7,796 bases of DNA from Bacteroidota bacterium (GTDB lineage Bacteria; Bacteroidota; Ignavibacteria; UBA10030; UBA8401). Where the stretch lies: contig JAVBYA010000222.1 of the NCBI GenBank assembly GCA_030824295.1, positions 1 through 7,796 of the forward strand, written 5' to 3'. Shown in pieces: positions 1-5,761 of this stretch. How positions within the stretch are numbered: position 1 is the first letter of the stretch; every line of letters begins with the position of its first letter. The translations under genes were made by a program, and so were the position numbers. Under the pieces are notes generated by a model. It had not been told where the DNA came from, made no database searches, and was given only the letters and a program-made list of their open reading frames with translations.

Positions 1-1
1 C

Positions 2-859
2 GTGAACGGACAGAAGATGGAATGCATCACCTGCCATCAGGGAATGGACCAGACGGACTTTGCCGGTGCGCAGAATGCCGCCTCTATGACGACCTGCAAC
101 ACCTGTCATAATAATGTGAAAGCAACGAACGAATGCGAAGCATGCCATACCAATCTGGTAACGCTTCGTCCCGCTTCGCATGCCGCGGCGAACTTCGGCC
201 GCGAGCATGGACGGGTGATGAACGGACGCACGTTCGATGCGAAATGCCAGGGCTGCCATACCGAATCATCGTGCATGGAATGTCATGATGGTTCGAATCT
301 GACCAAGCTCTCCAAGTCCGAAGCGACCGGCATGATGTCCCCGCGGAAATTCGGCAACGACCGCCCGGATGCGATGTCCGCTCAGAACGTTCATGATCTT
401 AATTATAAATTCACGCACGGCATCGATGCCAAAGGCCGTGCAGCGGACTGCCAGACCTGTCACCGTCAGCAGACTTTCTGCATGGATTGCCATATGGACG
501 GCAGTGCTGCGGTTGGCGGCGTGATGCCGACCAGTCACGAAGCGGTCGGGTTCACGACGATCGGTGTCGGTTCAGGCGGCGGATCCCATGCACAGCTGGC
601 CAAGCGCGATATGCAGCGGTGCGCAACGTGTCATGATACTGAAGGGAACGATCCCACGTGTATCACCTGCCATGTGGACCGGGACGGCGTGAAGGGGAGC
701 GAGCCGCGCACGCATGCCTCCGGGTTCATGAAGGATGTGCAGGGGGATTGGCATACAGAATCAGCATCCAATTGCTTCGTCTGTCATACCGACGCGAATG
801 CGCGTCCGACCGGTAAAGCCGGACAGAATTTCTGCGGATATTGTCACGGGGTGAAATAA
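2..859 (+). CDS. Multiheme c-type cytochrome, 3' part (11 CXXCH motifs)
   Basis: This is the C-terminal 285 residues of a multiheme cytochrome c; the gene almost certainly begins before the window, because the first codon (GTG at position 2) has no visible upstream context and no signal peptide follows. Eleven CXXCH heme-attachment motifs are seen, with the cysteines starting at residues 8, 32, 45, 82, 91, 150, 160, 207, 220, 258 and 278 of the visible part. Many extra histidines (for example in REHG, FTHG and TSHE) could serve as distal ligands. Such proteins are exported by Sec and matured in the periplasm, where they carry electrons; the electron partner cannot be told from sequence. Paired motifs such as CQGCH/CMECH and CQTCH/CMDCH, only four to five residues apart, suggest tightly stacked heme pairs. 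Its stop codon overlaps the start of the next cytochrome gene, so the two are probably co-translated. The exact family is not recognised. Confidence 0.93.
   Translation: MNGQKMECITCHQGMDQTDFAGAQNAASMTTCNTCHNNVKATNECEACHTNLVTLRPASHAAANFGREHGRVMNGRTFDAKCQGCHTESSCMECHDGSNLTKLSKSEATGMMSPRKFGNDRPDAMSAQNVHDLNYKFTHGIDAKGRAADCQTCHRQQTFCMDCHMDGSAAVGGVMPTSHEAVGFTTIGVGSGGGSHAQLAKRDMQRCATCHDTEGNDPTCITCHVDRDGVKGSEPRTHASGFMKDVQGDWHTESASNCFVCHTDANARPTGKAGQNFCGYCHGVK
848..854 (+). promoter_or_regulatory. Ribosome binding site deciding the start of the second cytochrome
   Basis: The GGGGTGA stretch lies seven bases before the ATG at 859 (counted from the last G of GGGG) and sits inside the end of the upstream cytochrome gene. 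It supports 859 rather than the in-frame ATG at 874, which has no such sequence in front. The overlapping TAATG (857-861) suggests translational coupling. Confidence 0.6.
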
Positions 860-1689
860 TGGGCACATCAATCATGAAGAGTTCCGTCATCAGCGTCATC
901 ATGCTCGCTGCAGTGCTGCTCCCGGCCTGCAGTGAACTGCAGGAAGAGAAAGTGCCGACCGAAGCGACCATCTCCGTCCACGGCAAAGGATTCGCCGATG
1001 CTTCCTCCGCGAATTTTCACGCCGCCTATGTGCGGAATGCCAACTACGACCTGACGCTCTGCCAGTCGTGTCACGCAAAGGATTATTCGGGCGGCACGAC
1101 CGGACAATCGTGCAACACTTGTCATAGCAAGCCGAACGGTCCGGAGAACTGCACCACCTGTCACGGCAGCGTGAACGCAGCACCGCCGAACGATCTTGTC
1201 GGGAATTCTGCAACGACCATACGCGGTGTCGGCGCGCATCAGAAACATCTGCTCGGCGGTACATTGGGTGCACCGGTCCCGTGCGGTACGTGTCACGTCG
1301 TCCCGGCCACGGTGACCGCTGCAGGTCATATCGATGCAACGGCGAATGCCGAAGTGCGGTTCGATTCCACATCGGCACTGTTCGCGGTTGGATCTTCCTA
1401 TGACGCAGCCGGCACAAGCTGTTCGAACACATACTGCCACGGCAATTTCCAGGGCGGTAATGGGAACAAGATCGTAACGTGGGCCAATGCCGATCCTGCG
1501 GCCGTTGTTGCCTGCGGAACGTGCCATGGCGATGTCACGAAAGCAACGAAGAAAGAGAAGGCTTATCCGGTAACCGGTCATACCTTCGCATTGGTCACCT
1601 CCGATTGCTCCACATGCCATGCTGATGTGATCAATGCCAATCTGGACATCATCAATCCGTCAAAGCATATCAACGGCAGGATCAATTGA
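859..1689 (+). CDS. Lipid-anchored heptaheme-type cytochrome c with a CX4CH heme motif
   Basis: This encodes a 276-residue exported cytochrome. The N-terminus (MGTSIMKSSV) is followed by a hydrophobic stretch ending in a lipobox, LPAC, with the lipidated cysteine at residue 24, so the protein is probably a membrane-attached lipoprotein. Six CXXCH motifs have cysteines starting at residues 68, 85, 98, 142, 219 and 250, and a seventh motif is CSNTYCH at 188-194. The order CX4CH, then a Trp-containing linker, then CXXCHG (188-223) matches the module described from Geobacter cytochromes (TIGR01904-like, from memory). The likely role is electron transfer at the outer membrane or in the periplasm, together with the upstream cytochrome, whose stop codon it overlaps (TAATG). 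The start at 859 is chosen for its ribosome binding site and coupling. A strong terminator follows about 40 bases after the stop. Whether the CX4CH site carries heme is not certain. Confidence 0.92.
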   Translation: MGTSIMKSSVISVIMLAAVLLPACSELQEEKVPTEATISVHGKGFADASSANFHAAYVRNANYDLTLCQSCHAKDYSGGTTGQSCNTCHSKPNGPENCTTCHGSVNAAPPNDLVGNSATTIRGVGAHQKHLLGGTLGAPVPCGTCHVVPATVTAAGHIDATANAEVRFDSTSALFAVGSSYDAAGTSCSNTYCHGNFQGGNGNKIVTWANADPAAVVACGTCHGDVTKATKKEKAYPVTGHTFALVTSDCSTCHADVINANLDIINPSKHINGRIN

Positions 1690-1732
1690 CAGACGGCTCC
1701 CGATGAGATCACATCAAACATAATGTTCATTC

Positions 1733-1765
1733 AAAGGTCCCGTCTTAAGCGGGACCTTTTTGTTT
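1733..1765 (+). terminator. Rho-independent terminator after the cytochrome pair
   Basis: A perfect 10-bp stem is formed by AAAGGTCCCG (1733-1742) and CGGGACCTTT (1750-1759), with a 7-base loop and a T-rich tail (TTTTTGTTTT overlapping the stem end). It closes the transcription unit containing the first two cytochromes. Confidence 0.9.
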
Positions 1766-2025
1766 TCAGACGTTCAAGTATGGGATTCCGCCAATAAATA
1801 CAGAGTTTTTTGTCGTTTTACACTCCCATTAATGCAAAACAACTTTAAGTTCCTGTTGCAACCTTAAGAAATTGATAATTGCAATGTTGAAATTTCCTAC
1901 AAATTCAACGGTTTTCTTCGGCACATTATTTGCCAGTAGATAGGCAGTTCGCCACAAGTTTGACTTATCTGCACTACAGGTAGGCCAATATTCACTCAAA
2001 AAGCACCACCTAACTTCATTCATGA
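1766..2025. other. AT-rich intergenic region, probable promoter of the third cytochrome
   Basis: No credible gene lies here. The stretch is visibly richer in A and T than the flanking cytochrome genes. It contains an imperfect hairpin (GTTGAAATTT at 1886-1895 with AAATTCAAC at 1901-1909, one bulged base) followed by a short T-rich stretch, and a GTTGCAAC palindrome near 1856. Because a terminator precedes it and a start codon follows, the promoter of the downstream lipoprotein should be here. Candidates are a TTGACT box at 1960-1965, which has no well-placed partner, and CAAGTTTG (1955-1962), a 7/8 match to the Bacteroidota -7 consensus TAnnTTTG, with TTG 22 bases upstream. Neither is convincing. 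No c-di-GMP (GEMM) riboswitch core was found. Confidence 0.4.
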
Positions 2026-2031
2026 AAGGAG
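2026..2031 (+). promoter_or_regulatory. Shine-Dalgarno sequence selecting a GTG start
   Basis: AAGGAG-type sequence (AAAGGAG at 2025-2031) lies eight bases before the GTG at 2040. The alternative ATG at 2022 overlaps this site and has nothing resembling a ribosome binding site in front of it, so GTG is the better start. Confidence 0.75.
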
Positions 2032-2039
2032 TTATAACA

Positions 2040-3164
2040 GTGAAAAATCTCCTAACTGTTCTAACCGTATTCGCTTTACTCAGTCTTGTCGCTTGCGAAG
2101 GTCCTGCAGGGCCGGCAGGTAAGGACGGAGCAACCGGAAAAGACGGCGCAAAAGGTCAAGATGCCGGCTTTGTCTACTTTGATGGTTTCAAAGAAGGCTT
2201 GAAATGCGCATCGTGCCACAATCCTGACACCGATACCGTGTTCTTCAAATCAGCTGCAACGTTCCAATGGAACGCATCGAAACATGCGAACGGCGGAACA
2301 GCATTCGAAAGCGGCTCCAGCTGCGCAGAGTGCCATACCACCGAAGGTTTCGTTCAGAAGATGAGCGGAAAGACCGTCACCGAACAGGCCAATTCATCGC
2401 CGGTCGGTTGCTTCGCTTGCCATTCACCGCATAAGAACGGTGACTTCACCCTTCGCAATTCCTCCGCTGTTACGCTGTTCTCCAACCTGACCGGCGTTGC
2501 AGATTACTCGTTCGATTACGGCAAGGGCAACCTTTGCGCACAGTGCCATCGTCCGCGCACACAGGCTGTGAAACTCGATCCGAGCAAATCCACCTCCACC
2601 GATGCTGTGAACGATTCGATCCGCATCACCTCCGGCCGCTGGTATTCACACTACGGTGTGCAGTCCCAGATGCTGATGGGTAAAGGCGGTTACGAATGGT
2701 CGAATGCACCGGAAGCGGTCAGCAATTCGTTCCATACCACCTCAACGTCGATCAAAGCTGACGGTTGCACCATCTGCCACATGACCAAAGCACAGGGTAA
2801 CTACTCCGGCGGCCACTCCATGAGACTGGAGACCGAAGAAGAGGGAATGAACCTGAATGGTTGCAAGACCTCTGGTTGCCATGCTACCATCACGACCTTG
2901 GACTACAAGGGCGCAATGACCACCACGCATAAGAACCTCGATACACTTAAGGTCCTTCTGGCACAGGCTGGCTGGCTCGATACACTGACCATGCAGGCAA
3001 AAGCATCCAGCACCAAACCGCTGGTGATCAAACCGTCGCAGAAAGCCGGTGCACTGTGGAACTTCTTCCTGGTCGAACATGACCTGAGCGCTGGTGTCCA
3101 CAACACGGCATATGCAAACGCACTGCTCCGCAACTCCATCGCAAAGATGCGCGGTCAGTTCTAA
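2040..3164 (+). CDS. Multiheme cytochrome c lipoprotein with collagen-like linker
   Basis: The protein has 374 residues from the GTG start. The first 19 residues form a lipoprotein signal ending in LVAC, with Cys19 as the lipidation site. Immediately after come seven Gly-X-Y triplets (GPA GPA GKD GAT GKD GAK GQD, about residues 21-41), a collagen-like linker that should extend the heme domain away from the membrane. Five CXXCH motifs have cysteines starting at residues 56, 95, 124, 166 and 243, and a sixth site is CKTSGCH at 275-281. The C-terminal 60 residues lack hemes and are probably helical, with a GVHN...YA..LL pattern that resembles the C-terminal helices of multiheme cytochromes of the nitrite-reductase/octaheme superfamily; this is a resemblance only. 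No CXXCK motif is seen, so nitrite reductase activity is not suggested. The role is probably electron transfer at the cell surface or in the periplasm. It forms its own transcription unit, with a terminator upstream and two hairpins downstream. Confidence 0.92.
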   Translation: MKNLLTVLTVFALLSLVACEGPAGPAGKDGATGKDGAKGQDAGFVYFDGFKEGLKCASCHNPDTDTVFFKSAATFQWNASKHANGGTAFESGSSCAECHTTEGFVQKMSGKTVTEQANSSPVGCFACHSPHKNGDFTLRNSSAVTLFSNLTGVADYSFDYGKGNLCAQCHRPRTQAVKLDPSKSTSTDAVNDSIRITSGRWYSHYGVQSQMLMGKGGYEWSNAPEAVSNSFHTTSTSIKADGCTICHMTKAQGNYSGGHSMRLETEEEGMNLNGCKTSGCHATITTLDYKGAMTTTHKNLDTLKVLLAQAGWLDTLTMQAKASSTKPLVIKPSQKAGALWNFFLVEHDLSAGVHNTAYANALLRNSIAKMRGQF

Positions 3165-3165
3165 G

Positions 3166-3185
3166 TTTTTCCCTCCGGGGAAAAA
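3166..3185 (+). repeat. Very stable UNCG-type hairpin directly after the stop codon
   Basis: TTTTTCCC (3166-3173) pairs perfectly with GGGAAAAA (3178-3185) around a TCCG loop, which in RNA is a C(UCCG)G tetraloop of the extra-stable UNCG class. It starts one base after the stop codon and has no T-run after it, so it is more likely a 3' mRNA-end stabiliser or pause site than a full terminator. Confidence 0.65.
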
Positions 3186-3207
3186 GCAATACCTCAGCAA
3201 CTCCTCC

Positions 3208-3244
3208 GATCCGCCCTGCGTCCTGTGGGGCGGATCTTTTTTTT
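3208..3244 (+). terminator. Rho-independent terminator after the third cytochrome
   Basis: A 9-bp GC-rich stem, GATCCGCCC (3208-3216) with GGGCGGATC (3228-3236), has an 11-base loop and is followed by eight T residues (3237-3244). It closes the cytochrome transcription unit and insulates the esterase gene. Confidence 0.93.
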
Positions 3245-3295
3245 GGATAACCGCCGATATTTCCCTATCATTCGATTGTCACCCCGGTATTCACC

Positions 3296-4432
3296 ATGGA
3301 ACGTTCCTGCCTGATCGCTGTTCTGTTCTTCCAGCTGCTTGCGGCACAGACGAAGCAGGTGACGGTCATTGTCCTGCCGGAACCGTCCGCACGTGATTCC
3401 GGACTGAACGTGTTCATCGCAGGGAATTCCGCGCAGACGGGGAGGTGGAATCCGGCAGCGGTGCCGATGACGGAAAGAGGGGAAGGGGAGTGGAGTATCA
3501 CTGTAGCGGCGGACAGCGGCAGCGTGATGCAGTTCAAAGTGACCGCCGGTTCCTGGGCATCCGAAGCATATTATGACAGCGGTACATCACCGCGCAACAC
3601 CATCATCGACGTAACGAAAGATACCAGCGTGATCCTGAGACCGATGTTCTGGAAACGATACATCCTGCCGAAGAGACCGGAACCAGCGATCCGCGGGAAC
3701 GTGCATTACCACCGGCAGCTCTGGGGGGACGGTCTCCATCACCGGCGCGATATCATCGTCTGGCTCCCGCCATCCTACGACAAGAATAGCAAGAAACACT
3801 ATCCCGTGCTGTATATGCATGACGGACAGAATCTGTTCGATCCGTACACGGCATACACCGGTTACGATTGGCGCGTGGATGAAGTGGCGGACAGTCTGAT
3901 GAAGATGAAGAAGATGGAAGAGATCATCATCGTCGGCATCTATAACTCACCGGACCGGCTGCCGGAGTATTCCGATTCGCCGCTCGGTTCGGCGTATATG
4001 GAGTTCGTGGCCGGCGTGGTGAAGCCGCTCGTCGATTCGCTCTACCGCACAAAACCGGGACGCGAGCACACCGGCATCATCGGTTCATCGCTGGGGGGAT
4101 TGTCATCCCTGCTGTTCGTCTGGAAGCGTCCGGACGTGTTCGGCATGGCGGGCTGCCTTTCATCGTCATTTTGGTACGATGATGAACGAACCTTGAAAGA
4201 AGTGCGGGAATACGCAGGTCCAAAGAAGCATGTGCGTATCTATCTGGACTGCGGCGGACGGGAGAAGGAACTCTTGAGCGGCTACAAGCGGATGGTGGAG
4301 ATATTGAAATCGAAAGGGTTCAAAAAGGGGAAGGACCTGGAGTATACGCTCGATTCGAAAGGGACCCACAGCGAATACTACTGGGCCAAGCGGGTCTGGC
4401 GGCCGCTGATGTTCATGTACGGGAAAAAATAA
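3296..4432 (+). CDS. Secreted esterase (Fes/esterase D-like) with N-terminal CBM20-like domain
   Basis: A 378-residue exported hydrolase. Residues 1-18 look like a short Sec signal peptide (MERSC then LIAVLFFQLLAA). Residues about 22-115 resemble a starch-binding or CBM20-type beta-sandwich, with the VFIAGN...TGRWNP pattern (39-53) and a FKVTAGSW segment (80-87). Residues about 135-375 form an alpha/beta hydrolase of the putative-esterase family (PF00756, enterochelin esterase/esterase D-like), with WLPPSYD (156-162) and YPVLYMHDGQNLFD (169-182). The nucleophile elbow is GSSLGG with Ser265, the catalytic histidine is probably His358 in GTHSEYYW, and the acid is Asp318 or Glu323 in LDCGGRE. 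The substrate is unknown: a carbohydrate ester is suggested by the binding domain, a siderophore ester by the fold, and no iron genes are nearby. No clear ribosome binding site precedes ATG 3296, but the signal peptide supports this start. It follows a terminator and is probably monocistronic. Confidence 0.85.
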   Translation: MERSCLIAVLFFQLLAAQTKQVTVIVLPEPSARDSGLNVFIAGNSAQTGRWNPAAVPMTERGEGEWSITVAADSGSVMQFKVTAGSWASEAYYDSGTSPRNTIIDVTKDTSVILRPMFWKRYILPKRPEPAIRGNVHYHRQLWGDGLHHRRDIIVWLPPSYDKNSKKHYPVLYMHDGQNLFDPYTAYTGYDWRVDEVADSLMKMKKMEEIIIVGIYNSPDRLPEYSDSPLGSAYMEFVAGVVKPLVDSLYRTKPGREHTGIIGSSLGGLSSLLFVWKRPDVFGMAGCLSSSFWYDDERTLKEVREYAGPKKHVRIYLDCGGREKELLSGYKRMVEILKSKGFKKGKDLEYTLDSKGTHSEYYWAKRVWRPLMFMYGKK

Positions 4433-4433
4433 G

Positions 4434-4515
4434 ATCAGACATCAGTAGTCAGATAGAAGATGTCAGATGTCGGTATGCAGATTCGTATCTAGACATAAGA
4501 TATTAGACCAGAGCG
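4434..4515. repeat. Degenerate CAGAY/AGAT-rich repeat array (left arm)
   Basis: Immediately after the esterase stop codon the + strand carries many loosely repeated short words, such as TCAGACATC, GTCAGATAG, GATGTCAGATGTC, GCAGATT and CTAGACATA. They lie about 6-11 bases apart without a strict period. GACATC near 4438 can pair with the GATGTC copies near 4460-4471. It resembles the reverse complement of the right-hand array at 4648-4690. It does not code. Confidence 0.5.
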
Positions 4516-4586
4516 ACCGATGCCCATTTGTAGCGGATGGCGGAGATTATCCTCACTGAATCTAAATACATCCCACACTCAACTCC

Positions 4587-4642
4587 GCACTCCAAACTCC
4601 TCACTCCAAACTCATCACTCAAAACTCCTCACTCAAAACTCC
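4587..4642. repeat. Four tandem 14-bp units (TCACTCMAAACTCC type)
   Basis: Four contiguous copies are visible: GCACTCCAAACTCC (4587-4600), TCACTCCAAACTCA (4601-4614), TCACTCAAAACTCC (4615-4628) and the same again (4629-4642). A shorter degenerate unit, CACACTCAACTCC, precedes them at 4574-4586. There are no spacers, so this is a minisatellite-like tandem repeat and not a CRISPR array. A period of 14 would shift the reading frame, and no gene uses it. Confidence 0.85.
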
Positions 4643-4647
4643 CAACT

Positions 4648-4690
4648 GCTATCTGTTATCTATCGTCTGCAATCTGTAATCTGCAATTAT
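4648..4690. repeat. Degenerate ATCTG-rich repeat array (right arm)
   Basis: Six to seven loosely repeated words (GCTATCTGTT, ATCTATC, GTCTGCA, ATCTGTA, ATCTGCA) run up to the 3' end of purE. Read on the opposite strand they give GCAGATTACAGATTGCAGAC-type text, similar in style to the array at 4434-4515. The two arrays therefore flank the 14-bp units in inverted orientation. Confidence 0.6.
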
Positions 4691-4696
4691 AACTTT

Positions 4697-5197
4697 TCAC
4701 TTCCTTTTCGCTTTCTTAAGAGTCCCATCCTTCTTCTTCGACTCCATCTCCAGCTGCTTCTTGTACGAGACCATTTCTTTCATCAATCGCTTGTCGCTCA
4801 CGGCAAGGATCTGTACCGCCAGCAATCCTGCATTCTTTCCTCCGCCGATCGCCACTGTTGCCACTGGAACACCTCCCGGCATCTGCGCTATGGAGAGTAA
4901 TGAGTCGAGTCCGTCCAACGCTTTCGTTTTGATCGGAACGCCGATCACCGGCAGAGGGGTGTGCGATGCGGTCATACCGGGAAGATGGGCAGCTCCGCCT
5001 GCGCCTGCGATGATCACTTTCAATCCCCGCTTGAGCGCTGCGGATGCATAGGAGGACATCACCTCCGGAGTACGGTGTGCGGAGGTGATGCGCATCTCGT
5101 ACGGAACGCCGAATTGTTCCAGTACAGCTGCTGCTTCCTGCATAGCGGGAAGATCGGAGTCACTTCCCATGATGATGCCGACGATCGGTTTCTTCAT
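4697..5197 (-). CDS. purE: N5-carboxyaminoimidazole ribonucleotide mutase (class I PurE)
   Basis: PurE moves the carboxyl group of N5-CAIR to carbon 4 to give CAIR in de novo purine synthesis, in the cytoplasm as an octamer. The 166-residue protein shows the signature elements: MGSDSDLP (10-17), SAHRTP with the conserved His41 (39-44), AGAGGAAHLPGM (64-75), PVIGVPIKTK (83-92), and the MPGGVPVATV...GGKNAGLLA stretch (106-127). Together with PurK this indicates the class I two-enzyme bacterial route. The start is set at ATG 5197 because MKKPIVGIIMGSDSDL matches the normal family N-terminus; an in-frame upstream ATG at 5242 would add 15 residues encoded partly by the hairpin repeat and is unlikely. 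The lysine-rich tail (KKKDGTLKKAKRK) is somewhat longer than in E. coli. purK lies upstream on the same strand, but a transposase element separates the two. No clear ribosome binding site was seen. Confidence 0.95.
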   Translation of the reverse strand: MKKPIVGIIMGSDSDLPAMQEAAAVLEQFGVPYEMRITSAHRTPEVMSSYASAALKRGLKVIIAGAGGAAHLPGMTASHTPLPVIGVPIKTKALDGLDSLLSIAQMPGGVPVATVAIGGGKNAGLLAVQILAVSDKRLMKEMVSYKKQLEMESKKKDGTLKKAKRK

Positions 5198-5232
5198 AGA
5201 TCGAATATTTTGATGAATATTGAACAATGATA

Positions 5233-5254
5233 TCTCCGCCATTTATGGCGGAGA
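5233..5254. repeat. Left outer hairpin of the transposase element
   Basis: TCTCCGCCAT (5233-5242) and ATGGCGGAGA (5245-5254) form a perfect 10-bp inverted repeat with two bases between. The CTCCGCC/GGCGGAG core is the same as in the hairpin on the other side of the transposase gene (5762-5785). It sits about 35 bases upstream of the purE start. Confidence 0.85.
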
Positions 5255-5276
5255 CAGTTACACCGACATAAATATA

Positions 5277-5287
5277 CGGCTTTAGCC
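5277..5287. repeat. Left inner end motif (CGGCTTTAGCC)
   Basis: Reads GGCTAAAGCCG on the - strand and is an exact 11-base inverted copy of 5728-5738. The transposase stop codon TAA (5282-5284) lies inside it. It is 22 bases from the outer hairpin, almost the same as on the right side (23). Confidence 0.8.
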
Positions 5288-5713
5288 ATGATAAGTAAGC
5301 CGGTGTTCTTTTAGGAATATCTCACATTCTTCCTGGTACGATTTTACTCTGTGGTGTTCTTCTTGATTATTGATATATGCTCTTACGATAGATAGATTAT
5401 CTTCACTCACGGATGAAGCAAAATATTCATCCGCCCACTCAAATTTGTTATGAGTGATCTTTTGTGAATTTATCCAGAAGGCTGATTCACCTTTCATTAG
5501 TTGAAGTGCTTTTGCAATACTCATATCAGCATTGAGACCGAAAAGGCAATGCAGGTGATCTGTATATCCGCCTATAGTATCGATATAAATTCCCTTTTTG
5601 ACCGCATTGGCCTTTATATGCTCGATGACAATTATTCTAATATCGCCATTGAGGAATGGGAACCTATTCTTTGTTCCCCAAACAGCATGGATCATTACTT
5701 TAACATATGACAT
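5282..5713 (-). CDS. Y1 HUH transposase, IS200-like / REP-associated (RAYT-like)
   Basis: A 143-residue single-domain transposase of the Y1_Tnp family (PF01797/COG1943). The HUH metal-binding motif is His53-Leu54-His55 in TDHLHCLF, and the likely nucleophilic tyrosine is Tyr113 in AYINNQEEHH. The N-terminal VWGTKNRFPFL (11-21) is typical of the family. Such enzymes cut and join single-stranded DNA at hairpins. The start is set at ATG 5713, since the reading frame further upstream passes through the end repeats. The gene is visibly AT-rich: counted by eye, 17 of 60 bases at 5341-5400 are G or C, against 35 of 60 at 6001-6060 in purK, which suggests transfer. All key residues are present, so it may be active. 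IS200-type self-mobile element or domesticated RAYT cannot be separated without knowing how often the hairpins occur elsewhere in the genome. Confidence 0.9.
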   Translation of the reverse strand: MSYVKVMIHAVWGTKNRFPFLNGDIRIIVIEHIKANAVKKGIYIDTIGGYTDHLHCLFGLNADMSIAKALQLMKGESAFWINSQKITHNKFEWADEYFASSVSEDNLSIVRAYINNQEEHHRVKSYQEECEIFLKEHRLTYHG

Positions 5714-5726
5714 GTTCTTTTTGTCA

Positions 5727-5738
5727 CGGCTAAAGCCG
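5727..5738. repeat. Right inner end motif (CGGCTAAAGCCG)
   Basis: This 12-base near-palindrome can fold as CGGC-TAAA-GCCG. It contains the 11-base inverted copy of the left motif at 5277-5287 and lies 13 bases upstream of the transposase start codon, so it could also influence transposase expression. Confidence 0.8.
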
Positions 5739-5761
5739 ATATGATTGTTGTTCGATGCAGA

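Noticed and set aside
868..1620. Long antisense open frame (250 codons) opposite the second cytochrome
   Set aside because: Its product has no recognisable domain, and it lies fully opposite a clear heme protein; it is a by-product of codon use in the real gene.
1829..2023. 64-codon open frame on the - strand in the AT-rich gap
   Set aside because: No family resemblance or supporting context was found, and the frame overlaps the expected promoter and leader of the third cytochrome.
1766..2039. c-di-GMP (GEMM) riboswitch upstream of the cytochrome lipoprotein
   Set aside because: Looked for because such switches often precede multiheme cytochrome genes; the conserved GACGCAAAGCC-type core is absent.
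2022..2039. ATG 2022 as start of the third cytochrome
   Set aside because: It overlaps the ribosome binding site used for GTG 2040 and has none of its own.
2040..3164. Pentaheme nitrite reductase (NrfA) for the third cytochrome
   Set aside because: There is no CXXCK motif and the heme spacing and length differ; only the C-terminal helix pattern is vaguely alike.
3094..3396. 100-codon + strand open frame bridging cytochrome, terminator and esterase start
   Set aside because: It reads through a strong terminator and overlaps two real genes in another frame.
4574..4690. CRISPR array
   Set aside because: The 14-bp units are directly adjacent with no spacers, too short for CRISPR repeats, and no cas genes are present.
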